64,000 nucleotides of DNA from Ideonella_A sakaiensis_A (GTDB lineage: Bacteria; Pseudomonadota; Gammaproteobacteria; Burkholderiales; Burkholderiaceae_C), in assembly GCF_048320135.1 (NCBI RefSeq), contig NZ_CP182947.1:186001-250000 (forward strand), written 5' to 3'. Position 1 is the first letter of the stretch. Every line of letters begins with the position of its first letter. This document shows, one piece after another, positions 50,621 to 58,367 of the stretch. A program made the position numbers and the translations under genes. The notes beneath the pieces were generated by a model. It did not search any database. It had not been told where the DNA came from and was given only the letters and a program-made list of their open reading frames with translations.

Positions 50621-50659
50621 GTGCAATTCCCAGGGAAAAACCGCGCACGCAAATTGCAC
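50621..50659. promoter_or_regulatory. inverted repeat GTGCAATT-N23-AATTGCAC upstream of ABC transporter
   Basis: Two perfect 8-bp arms, about three helical turns between centres, lie 42 bp before the substrate-binding-protein ATG. The layout suits an activator or repressor dimer pair; the AATTGCAC arm could overlap the promoter. No regulator gene is adjacent. Confidence 0.4.
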
Positions 50660-50700
50660 AATCCAGGGGTCCGTTCACAAACCCTCCGGAGCCGTTCCCG

Positions 50701-51732
50701 ATGTCTTCCCCGAATTTGCTGCGCCGCCTGCTGGTCGGCGCCGCCGTCCTGCTTGCGCTGCCCGCCGTTGCCCAGACCCCGATCAAGTTCCAGCTCGACT
50801 GGCGCTTCGAGGGGCCCTCGGCGCTGTTCCTCGCCGCCGCCGCAAAGGGCTATTACAAGGACGCCGGCCTCGACGTGACGATCGATGCCGGCAACGGTTC
50901 CGGCGGCACCGTCACACGCGTCGCCTCCGGCACCTATGACATGGGTTTCGCCGATCTGGCCGCGCTGATGGAATTCCACGCCAACAACCCCGACGCGCCG
51001 AACAAGCCGGTCGCGGTGATGATGGTCTACAACAATACGCCGGCCGCGGTGCTGGCGCTGAAGAAAAGCGGCATCAGCAAGCCCGCCGACCTCGCCGGCA
51101 AGAACCTCGGCGCTCCCGGTTTCGATGCCGGCCGCCGGGCCTTCCCGATCTTCGCTAAGGCCAACAGCGTCGGCAACGTGCAGTGGACCAGCATGGACCC
51201 GCCGCTGCGCGAGACGATGCTGGTGCGCGGCGACGTCGATGCGATCACCGGTTTCTCGTTCACGTCGATCCTGAACCTCGAAGCGCGCGGCGTGAAGCCG
51301 GCCGACATCGTCGTGCTGCCCTACGCGGCCCACGGCGTCAAGCTGTATGGCAACGTGATCATCGCGACGCCGAAGATGATCAAGGAGCAGCCGCAGGCGG
51401 TGAAGGCCTTCCTGTCGGCCTTCACGAAGGGGGCGAAGGAAGTGATGGCCAATCCCGACCCGGCGATCGACTACGTGAAGGCGCGCGACGGCATCATCAA
51501 TGTCGACCTCGAAAAGCGCCGGCTGCGGATGGCGATCGATTCCGTCGTTGCCAGCCCTGACGCCCGCGCCGAAGGTTTCGGCGTCGTCGTGCCGGGCCGG
51601 CTTGCGCTGATGGCTTCTCAGGTCTCGGATGCCTTCGGCACCAAGACGCGGGTCGATCCGGCCGCCGTCTGGACCGATGCCTTCCTGCCGCCGAAGGCCG
51701 AGCTGAACGTGCTGCCGCCGGCCCGCAAGTGA
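50701..51732 (+). CDS. NitT/TauT-family ABC transporter, substrate-binding protein
   Basis: A 343-residue periplasmic protein with a signal peptide (LLRRLLVGAAVLLALPAVAQ) and an NMT1/SsuA-like fold: IKFQLDWRFEGPSALFLAAA, KGYYKDAGLDVTIDAGNGSG, then GTYDMGFADLAALMEF. It opens a three-gene operon with the ATPase (4-bp gap) and permease. The ligand is not evident; the NitT/TauT group carries nitrate, sulfonates, pyrimidines or aromatic acids. Start at 50701 is preceded by GGAG; the open frame extends upstream but lacks protein-like sequence. Confidence 0.86.
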   Translation: MSSPNLLRRLLVGAAVLLALPAVAQTPIKFQLDWRFEGPSALFLAAAAKGYYKDAGLDVTIDAGNGSGGTVTRVASGTYDMGFADLAALMEFHANNPDAPNKPVAVMMVYNNTPAAVLALKKSGISKPADLAGKNLGAPGFDAGRRAFPIFAKANSVGNVQWTSMDPPLRETMLVRGDVDAITGFSFTSILNLEARGVKPADIVVLPYAAHGVKLYGNVIIATPKMIKEQPQAVKAFLSAFTKGAKEVMANPDPAIDYVKARDGIINVDLEKRRLRMAIDSVVASPDARAEGFGVVVPGRLALMASQVSDAFGTKTRVDPAAVWTDAFLPPKAELNVLPPARK

Positions 51733-51736
51733 CGGC

Positions 51737-52570
51737 ATGAGCCATTTCGTCGACTTCCAGAATGTCTGGCTGGCCTACAACGAGGAATTGCTGGCGCAGC
51801 AGCGCTTCGCCGTCGAGGACATCTCGCTGCAACTGGGCGAAGGCGAGTTCATCGCGATCGTCGGGCCTTCCGGCTGCGGCAAGTCGACCTTCATGAAGTT
51901 GACGACCGGGCTGAAGATGCCCAGCCGCGGCAGCATCCGGATCGCCGGCGAGCCGGTGACCGGGCCGCTGAAGATCAGCGGCATGGCCTTCCAGGCGCCA
52001 AGCCTGCTGCCTTGGCGGACGACGCTCGACAACGTGCTGCTGCCGCTGGAGATCGTCGAGCCCTACCGCAGCCAGTTCAAGGCCAGGCGCAAGGAATTCG
52101 AGGAGCGTGCCTGCCGGCTGCTCGCCAGTGTCGGCCTTGCCGGCTATGAGCGGCAGTTTCCGTGGCAGCTGTCGGGCGGCATGCAACAGCGCGCGAGCAT
52201 CTGCCGGGCGCTGATCCACGAACCGAAGATGCTGCTGCTCGACGAGCCGTTCGGCGCCCTCGATGCGTTCACGCGCGAGGAACTGTGGTGCATCCTGCGC
52301 GACCTGCATGCCGAGCAGCGCTTCAACGTGATTCTGGTCACGCACGACCTGCGCGAAAGCGTCTTCCTCGCCGACAAGGTGTTCGTGATGAGCAAGAGCC
52401 CGGGCCGCTTCGTCGTTGAACGCAACATCGAGCTGCCGCGGCCGCGCGACCTCGAGGTCACCTACACGCCGGAATTTGCCGAGATCGTGCATGAACTGCG
52501 CGGCCACATCGGCGCGATCCGCCAGACCACCGCAACCTCTCCTGCTCCCGTCGCATCGTCCCCCACATGA
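51737..52570 (+). CDS. NitT/TauT-family ABC transporter, ATP-binding protein
   Basis: A 277-residue ATPase: Walker A GPSGCGKST (residues about 47-55), Q-loop AFQAPSLLPWRTT, signature LSGGMQQRASICRALI, Walker B MLLLDEPFGALD and the switch His in VTHDLRES. The C-terminal 30 residues are a variable tail (TTATSPAPVASSPT). Its stop overlaps the permease ATG by 4 bases. Confidence 0.93.
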   Translation: MSHFVDFQNVWLAYNEELLAQQRFAVEDISLQLGEGEFIAIVGPSGCGKSTFMKLTTGLKMPSRGSIRIAGEPVTGPLKISGMAFQAPSLLPWRTTLDNVLLPLEIVEPYRSQFKARRKEFEERACRLLASVGLAGYERQFPWQLSGGMQQRASICRALIHEPKMLLLDEPFGALDAFTREELWCILRDLHAEQRFNVILVTHDLRESVFLADKVFVMSKSPGRFVVERNIELPRPRDLEVTYTPEFAEIVHELRGHIGAIRQTTATSPAPVASSPT

Positions 52571-53337
52571 CCATCAGCCGTCGTTATGAACGCTGGTCGC
52601 CACTGATCCTGCTGACCATCCTGCTGCTGCTCTGGCAGCTGATCTGCTGGCTGTTCGAGATTCCCGAGTTCATCTTCCCGAGCCCTTGGCAGATCGGCAT
52701 CCAGTTCACCGAGTTTTCCGGGCCGCTGATCGAGGCAGCGTGGAAAACCTTCTGGGTCACGATGCTCGGCTTCGGCTTGTCGATCATCGTCGGCGTGCTG
52801 CTCGGCTTCCTGGTCGGCAGCTCGCGGATGGCCTATGCGGCGATCTACCCGCTGCTGGTCGCCTTCAATGCGGTGCCGAAGGCGGCGGTCGTGCCGATCC
52901 TCGTCGTCTGGTTCGGCATCGGCCTCGGCCCGGGCGTGCTGACGGCCTTCCTGATCTCGTTTTTTCCGATCACCGTCAATATTGCCACCGGGCTGGCAAC
53001 GCTCGAACCCGAACTCGAGGATGTGTTGCGCGTGCTCGGCGCGCGCCGCTGGGACGTATTGATCAAGGTCGGCCTGCCGCGCTCGATGCCGTATTTCTAC
53101 GGCTCGCTGAAGATCGCGATCACGCTGGCCTTCGTCGGCACCGTGCTCGCCGAAATGACTGCCGGAGACTCCGGCATCGGTTATCTGATGCAGAGCGCCG
53201 GCAGCCAGCAGCGGATGTCGCTGGCTTTTGCCGGTCTGGTGACGATCGGCGTGATGGCGATGGCGATGTACGAGCTGTTCTCGCTGATCGAGCGCCGCAC
53301 CACCGCGTGGGCGCATCGCGGCACGCAGGCGGCCTGA
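52567..53337 (+). CDS. NitT/TauT-family ABC transporter, permease
   Basis: A 256-residue inner-membrane permease with about six helices and the EAA-type coupling loop LEPELEDVLRVLGARRWDVLIKVGLPRSMP. Completes the importer with the two genes upstream. Convergent with the C39-peptidase gene, 18 bp away. Confidence 0.92.
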   Translation: MTISRRYERWSPLILLTILLLLWQLICWLFEIPEFIFPSPWQIGIQFTEFSGPLIEAAWKTFWVTMLGFGLSIIVGVLLGFLVGSSRMAYAAIYPLLVAFNAVPKAAVVPILVVWFGIGLGPGVLTAFLISFFPITVNIATGLATLEPELEDVLRVLGARRWDVLIKVGLPRSMPYFYGSLKIAITLAFVGTVLAEMTAGDSGIGYLMQSAGSQQRMSLAFAGLVTIGVMAMAMYELFSLIERRTTAWAHRGTQAA

Positions 53338-53355
53338 GGCCCGCGTCGCCCGGAG

Positions 53356-54357
53356 TCAGCCGCTGCGCGGGCCGCTGCCGTTGGCGCGCCGGGCGACCCG
53401 CGCATCGCGCAACACCGCGGTGGTTTCGCGCCGCCACGCCGGGTCGTTCAGGTATTCGGCCTCGAGTGCCGCGCGCCATGCGGAATCCGCCAGGCCGGCA
53501 TCGAGCAGCGTACGGGCCAGGTTGATCCAGGCCGGTGCGCTGCGGTGCCGGCGCGCCGCGGTTTCGAAGCTGTCAGCGGCCAGCACCTTGTTGCCGGCGG
53601 CAAATGCCGTGTTGCCAAGCCCCATCGTCAATGCCAGGTTGCCGGGCCAGCGCTGCACCGCGCTGGCATAGGCGCGCTGCGCGAGCGGCGCCGGTGCGGC
53701 ACGTTCGAAACCGATGCAGGCCTCGACGACCTCGGGCTCCTGCACCGTCGCCGGCCAGACGCCCGGCGGCAGCACGACGACGCCCCAGCGGTCTGCCTTG
53801 ACCCAGCTGTGCTCGAACAGCGCCATCGGCAGGATTTCGCGCCGTGTCGTGCCCGATCGGAGCACCAGTTGCTGCAGCGGCAACGAATAGCCGACGACGA
53901 CCGCGTAATGCCAGACGGGGACGAAATCGAAACCGAGGTTCTGCAACACGACGACCGGGTGGCCGGCGGCAATCTCGAGCAAGACTGCGTCGAGCCGGCC
54001 CGGTATGCGCGTCGGTACCGCGCTGGCCTGGCGGGCACCGCCCAACATCTCGACCTGCAGGCTGCCCTGACGGGCTGGCAGGAAGACGCGGTGCGCCAGC
54101 CACTGCGGATCGGCGGCGATGCCGATCGCTCCGAGCACAGTGGCCAGCGCCGCCGGCCCGCACTGGTACGCGGTCTGCGGAAAAAACGGCGTCGCGTCGA
54201 GATCGACCTGGTCGGGCAGATGGTCGGCAACCGCCGGCAGCGAGCCGACCCGCAGCGCACAGCCGCCAAGACCGGCGATGCCGAGCCACGCGGTTGCGCA
54301 ACGGACCTTCGGCAAGGCCCGGCCGACGGCCAAGGTGCGGCCGAGTGCGACGGCCAT
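53356..54357 (-). CDS. lipoprotein C39-like cysteine peptidase with TPR tail (PA2778 type)
   Basis: About 333 residues (354 if Met at 54420 is used). A lipobox-like LGIAGLGGCALRVG follows a hydrophobic stretch, so the protein is probably a lipoprotein. The C39 peptidase domain has catalytic Cys in TAYQCGPAALATVLGAIG and His in PVWHYAVVVGYS; the C-terminal 100 residues are TPR-like (AYASAVQRWPGNLALTMGLG, SAPAWINLARTLLDAG). In Pseudomonas the homologue PA2778 sits with a small partner gene PA2779, which is not found here. Substrate unknown. Confidence 0.75.
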   Translation of the reverse strand: MAVALGRTLAVGRALPKVRCATAWLGIAGLGGCALRVGSLPAVADHLPDQVDLDATPFFPQTAYQCGPAALATVLGAIGIAADPQWLAHRVFLPARQGSLQVEMLGGARQASAVPTRIPGRLDAVLLEIAAGHPVVVLQNLGFDFVPVWHYAVVVGYSLPLQQLVLRSGTTRREILPMALFEHSWVKADRWGVVVLPPGVWPATVQEPEVVEACIGFERAAPAPLAQRAYASAVQRWPGNLALTMGLGNTAFAAGNKVLAADSFETAARRHRSAPAWINLARTLLDAGLADSAWRAALEAEYLNDPAWRRETTAVLRDARVARRANGSGPRSG

Positions 54358-54691
54358 CCAGCGGCGGCGCGCGGCAGACGCCGGTCGCCCGCCTGGCAGC
54401 CAATCGGCGCAATCACTCACGACGCTGCTGCATGCTGCCCGGCTGGAAAACAGGCCGCAGCCGGCGTGGACATGGATCGGGTGGTCAGGCAGGACATCTG
54501 CTTCCTCGATGGCGCCGACGCAGACCGGGTCGACCTCGCACCGGATGCTACAGCCTTGCGGCCCTCGCCCGCCGGTCGGATGATCGTGCCACCGATGCCC
54601 CGCTCACGACAGCCTGTCGCAGCGCGCTGGACCCGCCGACCCCTGGTTCGTTAAGCTCTGACCATTGTTCCTCGAACTGAAGGAGTACTCG

Positions 54692-55045
54692 ATGACGGAC
54701 AGCGAAGAACTGGCCCGGCTGGGCGAACTGCACCAGCGCGGCGTCTTGTCGGACGACGAATTTGCCCGTGCCAAGGCACGTGTGCTGCAGGGGCGTGCGT
54801 CGAGCCCGTCGCCGGCGCCGATCGTTGCGACGATCAACAGCCTGCGGCGCAGCCGCGACGACCGCTGGCTCGGCGGCGTCTGCGGCGGGCTGTCGCAACT
54901 GAGCGGGCTCGAATCGTGGGCGATCCGCCTGCTGTTCGTGCTGCTGCTGCTGGTCGGTGGCACTGGCGGCTTCCTCTACCTGCTGCTGTGGGTGCTGGTG
55001 CCGCAGGAAGAGCCCGCACCGGGCCCGGCGCTGTCGCAACGCTGA
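54692..55045 (+). CDS. SHOCT-PspC domain protein
   Basis: A 117-residue protein. Residues 1-32 are a SHOCT-like short helical domain (LARLGELHQRGVLSDDEFARAKARVL), and residues 50-105 a PspC domain (RRSRDDRWLGGVCGGLSQL, then a membrane helix FVLLLLVGGTGGFLYLLLWVLV). AAGGAG ribosome-binding site before ATG 54692. PspC-type proteins sense envelope stress or bind partner regulators; no psp operon is adjacent. Role unknown. Confidence 0.82.
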   Translation: MTDSEELARLGELHQRGVLSDDEFARAKARVLQGRASSPSPAPIVATINSLRRSRDDRWLGGVCGGLSQLSGLESWAIRLLFVLLLLVGGTGGFLYLLLWVLVPQEEPAPGPALSQR

Positions 55046-55066
55046 AGAACGGTAGCCGAGCCGCGC

Positions 55067-56254
55067 TCAGGGCTGCGCGGCGACGGCCACCTGCCCCCGG
55101 CGCTCGCGCAACAGCAACCAGGCCACCGCGAGCCCGGTCACCGCGACCGGCAGCAGCGAACCGATATTGAGCCATTGCCAGCCCTGCGTCGTCAGCAGCG
55201 CGCCGGAGGCAAACGAGGTCAGCGCCATCACCGAAAAGACGCAGAAGTTGATCGCGCCCTGCACCCTATCCTTTTCCTCGGCAGCCCAGGATTTCAGCGC
55301 CAGGCTGGTGCTGCCGGTGAACAGGAAATTCCAGCCGACGCCGAGCACGAACAAAGCGATCACGAACTGCTGCAATTCGACGCCGGACAGCGCGATCGCG
55401 ATGCACAGTGCATTCAGCAGCACGCCGACGGCCATGATCGGCAGGCTGCCGAAGCGGCGGATCAGGTGGCCGGTGAAGAATCCTGGCGCATACATGCCGA
55501 TCACGTGCCACTGCAGCACCAGCGCCGCATCCTCGAACGGCAGGCTGCAGACCTGCATCGCCAGCGGCGTTGCCGCCATCAGCAGGTTCATCACGCCATA
55601 ACCGAAGGCCGCGCCCATTGTCGAGACGATGAAGACCGGCTGGCGCATGATCTGCGCCAGTGGCCGGCCGCGGTCACTGCCGGCTGCGGGGCGTGGCACC
55701 ACCGGAAAACGGATGCCGGCCATCAGCAGCATCGCGACCACGGCCACCACTGCCAGCGCGAGGTAGGCGCCGATGAATGGCACGACGGTCAGCTCGCGAG
55801 TGTGCGTCGCGATCAGCGGTCCGACGAAGGCGCCGATCAGCCCACCGGCGAGGACCAGCGAGATCGCCTTGTCGCGCGACTCCGGTGGCGTCAGTTCGGC
55901 AGCGGCAAAGCGGTACAACTGCCCATTCGCGTTGTAGTAGCCGGCGACCACCGTCGCGCCGACCAGCAGCCAGAAACTCTGGATCCACACCGCATAGGCG
56001 CCGAGCAGTGCCGACAGCACCGCGACGCCGAGGCCGATCTGGAACGAGACCTGCCGCCCCCACGCCGACTGGCTGCGTGCGACCAGCGGCGTGCTCAGCG
56101 CGCCGCCGACCACATAACCCATCACCGGCAAGGTCGCCATCCACGCGACCGGCGCCAGGCTCAAGCCGATCAGGCCGTTGATCGCGATGAAGATGATGTT
56201 GTTCGTCAGCAGCAGGCCCTGGCAGCCGGCCAGGCGAACGAGGTTGCGGTTCAT
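55067..56254 (-). CDS. major facilitator superfamily transporter
   Basis: A 395-residue protein with about 12 hydrophobic helices. MFS features include the short loop ARSQSAWGRQVSF between helices 2 and 3, YYNANGQLYRFAAAELTPPESRDKAISLVLAGG, and HLIRRFGSLPIMAVG between helices 8 and 9. It resembles MFS proteins with drug or metabolite efflux roles; substrate unknown. Convergent with the PspC gene; the 424 bp upstream hold a possible gene relic and then a LysR gene on the other strand. Confidence 0.85.
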   Translation of the reverse strand: MNRNLVRLAGCQGLLLTNNIIFIAINGLIGLSLAPVAWMATLPVMGYVVGGALSTPLVARSQSAWGRQVSFQIGLGVAVLSALLGAYAVWIQSFWLLVGATVVAGYYNANGQLYRFAAAELTPPESRDKAISLVLAGGLIGAFVGPLIATHTRELTVVPFIGAYLALAVVAVVAMLLMAGIRFPVVPRPAAGSDRGRPLAQIMRQPVFIVSTMGAAFGYGVMNLLMAATPLAMQVCSLPFEDAALVLQWHVIGMYAPGFFTGHLIRRFGSLPIMAVGVLLNALCIAIALSGVELQQFVIALFVLGVGWNFLFTGSTSLALKSWAAEEKDRVQGAINFCVFSVMALTSFASGALLTTQGWQWLNIGSLLPVAVTGLAVAWLLLRERRGQVAVAAQP

Positions 56255-56422
56255 GTTGCAGATTCGGCAGACGATCGGTGGCCGCTCGGATCAGGACCGG
56301 CGCCGACGTTGCGGGTGGCGGACAGCGACGGCCGCGGACTGTTCCGATGGTCCGCGGCCGCGCAGGCGGGGCGCCATTCTATGGCCAGCCTTCGCTGAGC
56401 GTCGACCTCCGGCGCGGGCTGA

Positions 56423-56590
56423 AAATCCGCCGATGACAGCGCGACAGCGACGGCCCAGCTCTGCTCCGCAGGCCCTGCCACCACCGTCGGCCCAGGATTC
56501 GATTTCGCCGATTTTTCGTTTGGCCGGGAAGAGGCGGAACTGCTGGAGGCATTGAAGCGGCTGGCGCCACAGTTGATGCGGTTTCTCTGA
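56423..56590 (+). pseudogene. possible remnant of a cupin_5 (DUF985) gene
   Basis: In the 424-bp gap between the MFS and LysR genes one frame ends with TTVGPGFDFADFSFGREEAE and then a helix LLEALKRLAPQLMRFL before the stop. GCTVxPGFDFADFEL-like ends are typical of DUF985 cupins. Only this 3' end is protein-like; a TGA at 56420-56422 cuts the frame and no start with a ribosome-binding site is seen. It looks like a decayed fragment, but a chance match is possible. Confidence 0.3.
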
Positions 56591-56678
56591 GGCGCGCTCG
56601 ACCGTACCAAGGGTTTTCCCTTAGAATGCACTGAAAGAAAGCAGCCGCAGGAGACACCACACGACCAGCGAGGACGCG
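56591..56678. other. leader region of the LysR gene with CCCTTAG box
   Basis: This part of the gap carries AAGGG-TTTT-CCCTT followed by AG (56609-56624), a small palindrome that recurs in modified form at 57740-57755 upstream of the next small operon. The remaining gap sequence (56255-56422) shows nothing recognisable. Confidence 0.35.
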
Positions 56679-57707
56679 ATGCGCCCGATGAATTTCCGCA
56701 CGCTCGATCTGAACCTTTTGCGGGTATTCGACTGCGTGATGGTCGAGCGCAATGTCACTCGCGCTGCGGATCGGCTGTCGATGACGCAACCTGCGGTCAG
56801 CAATGCGCTGCGCCGCCTGCGTCAGGCCACGCACGAAGAGTTGTTCGTTCCCGGTCCGGCCGGAATGGCGCCGACGACGCATGCAGTGCAACTGTGGCCG
56901 GTGGTCCGGCGAGCGCTGAACGACCTGCAACAAGCCTTCGTACCGCAGGACTTCGACCCTGCGAGCGAAGACCGGCAGTTTGTTCTCGCGATGGCCGATG
57001 CAACGGCCGCACTGCTTGTTCCGGTGCTGCTTGATGCCTTGCGCGAGCTGCAGTCGCCGGTGCGCTTGAAAGTCGTCGGCTTGTCGTCTCGCGACCCGCG
57101 CGAACTGCTCGAGCAAGGCGCCATCGACGCGGCGATCGGATTTTTTCCCGAAGTTGCCGCAGAGTTGCGTTTTGCCGGCGAAACCGCTCTGAGCTGTCTC
57201 GAACCGCTCTACAGCTGCAGCTACCAGTGCGTGATGCGCGCCGGCCATCGGTTGGCGACTCCCGGTGCGCTGACGCTGGACAGCTACTGCGCCGCCGATC
57301 ACCTGCGGGTCGACTTTGCCGGTCGACCCAAAGGCTTCGTCGACGAGCAACTGAGCCGGCTGGGGCGCAGTCGACGGGTCGCGGTATCGGTCGACCAGTT
57401 TGCGACCGCGGCTGCGGCGGTGGTGAACTCGGATCTTTTGACGGTGCTGCCGCGCAGCTTTGTGCCAGCCACCGGCCTGGCGCCCCGGCTGGCCAGCCGG
57501 CCATTGCCATTCGATCTGCCGGCGATCGACGTCGGCCTGCTGTGGCACCGCCGCCACGAGCAGGATGCCTCGCAGCGTTGGCTGCGCGACACCGTGCAGC
57601 GCGCTGCGGCAACCGTTGAAGCCCGTCTGCGCGAGCCTGTCTCCGCACCGACGAAGGCACCGACCCGATCAGCGGCGCCGCAGTCAATTGCCCATTCAGC
57701 AGCGTGA
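56679..57707 (+). CDS. LysR-family transcriptional regulator (NodD-like branch)
   Basis: A 342-residue regulator: NFRTLDLNLLRVFDCVMVER starts the helix-turn-helix domain (RAADRLSMTQPAVSNALRRL), followed by the effector domain; the last 25 residues are low-complexity Ala/Pro/Thr. The N-terminal DLNLLRVF and APTTHAVQLWPVVRRAL are characteristic of the NodD/LeuO/PcpR-like branch, some of which respond to aromatic compounds. Met 56688 is an alternative start. No obvious target on the opposite strand; a small operon follows. Confidence 0.87.
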   Translation: MRPMNFRTLDLNLLRVFDCVMVERNVTRAADRLSMTQPAVSNALRRLRQATHEELFVPGPAGMAPTTHAVQLWPVVRRALNDLQQAFVPQDFDPASEDRQFVLAMADATAALLVPVLLDALRELQSPVRLKVVGLSSRDPRELLEQGAIDAAIGFFPEVAAELRFAGETALSCLEPLYSCSYQCVMRAGHRLATPGALTLDSYCAADHLRVDFAGRPKGFVDEQLSRLGRSRRVAVSVDQFATAAAAVVNSDLLTVLPRSFVPATGLAPRLASRPLPFDLPAIDVGLLWHRRHEQDASQRWLRDTVQRAAATVEARLREPVSAPTKAPTRSAAPQSIAHSAA

Positions 57708-57739
57708 TGGGTCCATACCTCGTCGAAATTTCCGCATCT

Positions 57740-57784
57740 AGGTGAAAACCCTTAGTCTTTGGCCAACGGTGCACTGTCGCACCG
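57740..57784 (+). promoter_or_regulatory. CCCTTAG box and CGGTGC-N6-GCACCG dyad before small operon
   Basis: GGTGAAAACCCTTAG (57741-57755) resembles the box before the LysR gene, and CGGTGC (57767-57772) pairs with GCACCG (57779-57784) over 6 bp. Both lie within 65 bp of the small-ORF start at 57804, so they probably contain its control region. The regulator is unknown. Confidence 0.4.
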
Positions 57785-57803
57785 GGCAGACGAGGACACC
57801 ACG

Positions 57804-58076
57804 ATGTTTACAAGCTACTCCGAAGCGCCCACCTCCCGCTTGCGCGCTGACGCACCACCTGCAGCGCTCCGCCTTTTCGGTCAGGTCGGTTCGACGCTGC
57901 GTCGCGCCGGCGGTGCCGTCTGGCACCATCTGGAAGACATCGGCCAGGCCAGAGCGGAACGCGAGATCCGGCTGCTGGCGCTGCGCTGGTCGGTGATCGA
58001 TCCCGAACTCGGTCAGCGACTGCTCGAGGGCAGCCGGATCGCGCGGCCGCAGGCTTCCAGGGAGGTACGGTCATGA
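57804..58076 (+). CDS. small protein of unknown function, first of a paralogous pair
   Basis: A 90-residue protein, mostly helical and basic, without signal peptide or membrane segment. The C-terminal half reads AEREIRLLALRWSVIDPELG and is weakly similar to the end of the next protein (ARQELRRMADQYEATDPDQAARL), suggesting a duplicated module. An upstream ATG at 57759 is in frame but lies within the palindrome region. Overlaps the next gene by 4 bases. Confidence 0.6.
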   Translation: MFTSYSEAPTSRLRADAPPAALRLFGQVGSTLRRAGGAVWHHLEDIGQARAEREIRLLALRWSVIDPELGQRLLEGSRIARPQASREVRS

Positions 58077-58321
58077 GCAGCCCGATGCACAGCCTGCGGC
58101 GGCCCGAGGCGCCGCTCACCTCGCTGCGGCGCGCGTTGCACACGCTGGCAAGCAGCCTCGCGAATGGCGCAGGCGCGTTGCAGCGCGAGCTTGCTGCGAT
58201 GGCCCATTCGGTGGTCGGCGCGCGTCAGGAATTGCGCCGAATGGCCGACCAATACGAGGCGACTGATCCTGACCAGGCGGCGCGCCTGCGCAAGCTGGCA
58301 GCGTCGAACTGGGACGAGTGA
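58073..58321 (+). CDS. small protein of unknown function, second of a paralogous pair
   Basis: An 82-residue protein with a strongly helical pattern (RALHTLASSLANGAGALQRELAAMAHSV) and a C-terminal ADQYEATDPDQAARLRKLAAS segment shared in outline with its upstream neighbour. It starts inside the stop of that gene (ATGA), so the two are coupled. No domain recognised. A convergent hairpin follows its stop. Confidence 0.6.
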   Translation: MSSPMHSLRRPEAPLTSLRRALHTLASSLANGAGALQRELAAMAHSVVGARQELRRMADQYEATDPDQAARLRKLAASNWDE

Positions 58322-58331
58322 GGCGGCACCG

Positions 58332-58355
58332 GCGCTGCGCGAAACCGCGCAGCGC
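58332..58355. terminator. bidirectional hairpin between convergent genes
   Basis: GCGCTGCGCG-AAAC-CGCGCAGCGC is a perfect 10-bp stem with a 4-base loop, filling most of the 46-bp gap between the small operon and the Kelch gene. No U-run on either side. Confidence 0.5.
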
Positions 58356-58367
58356 GACGGCTGGCGT

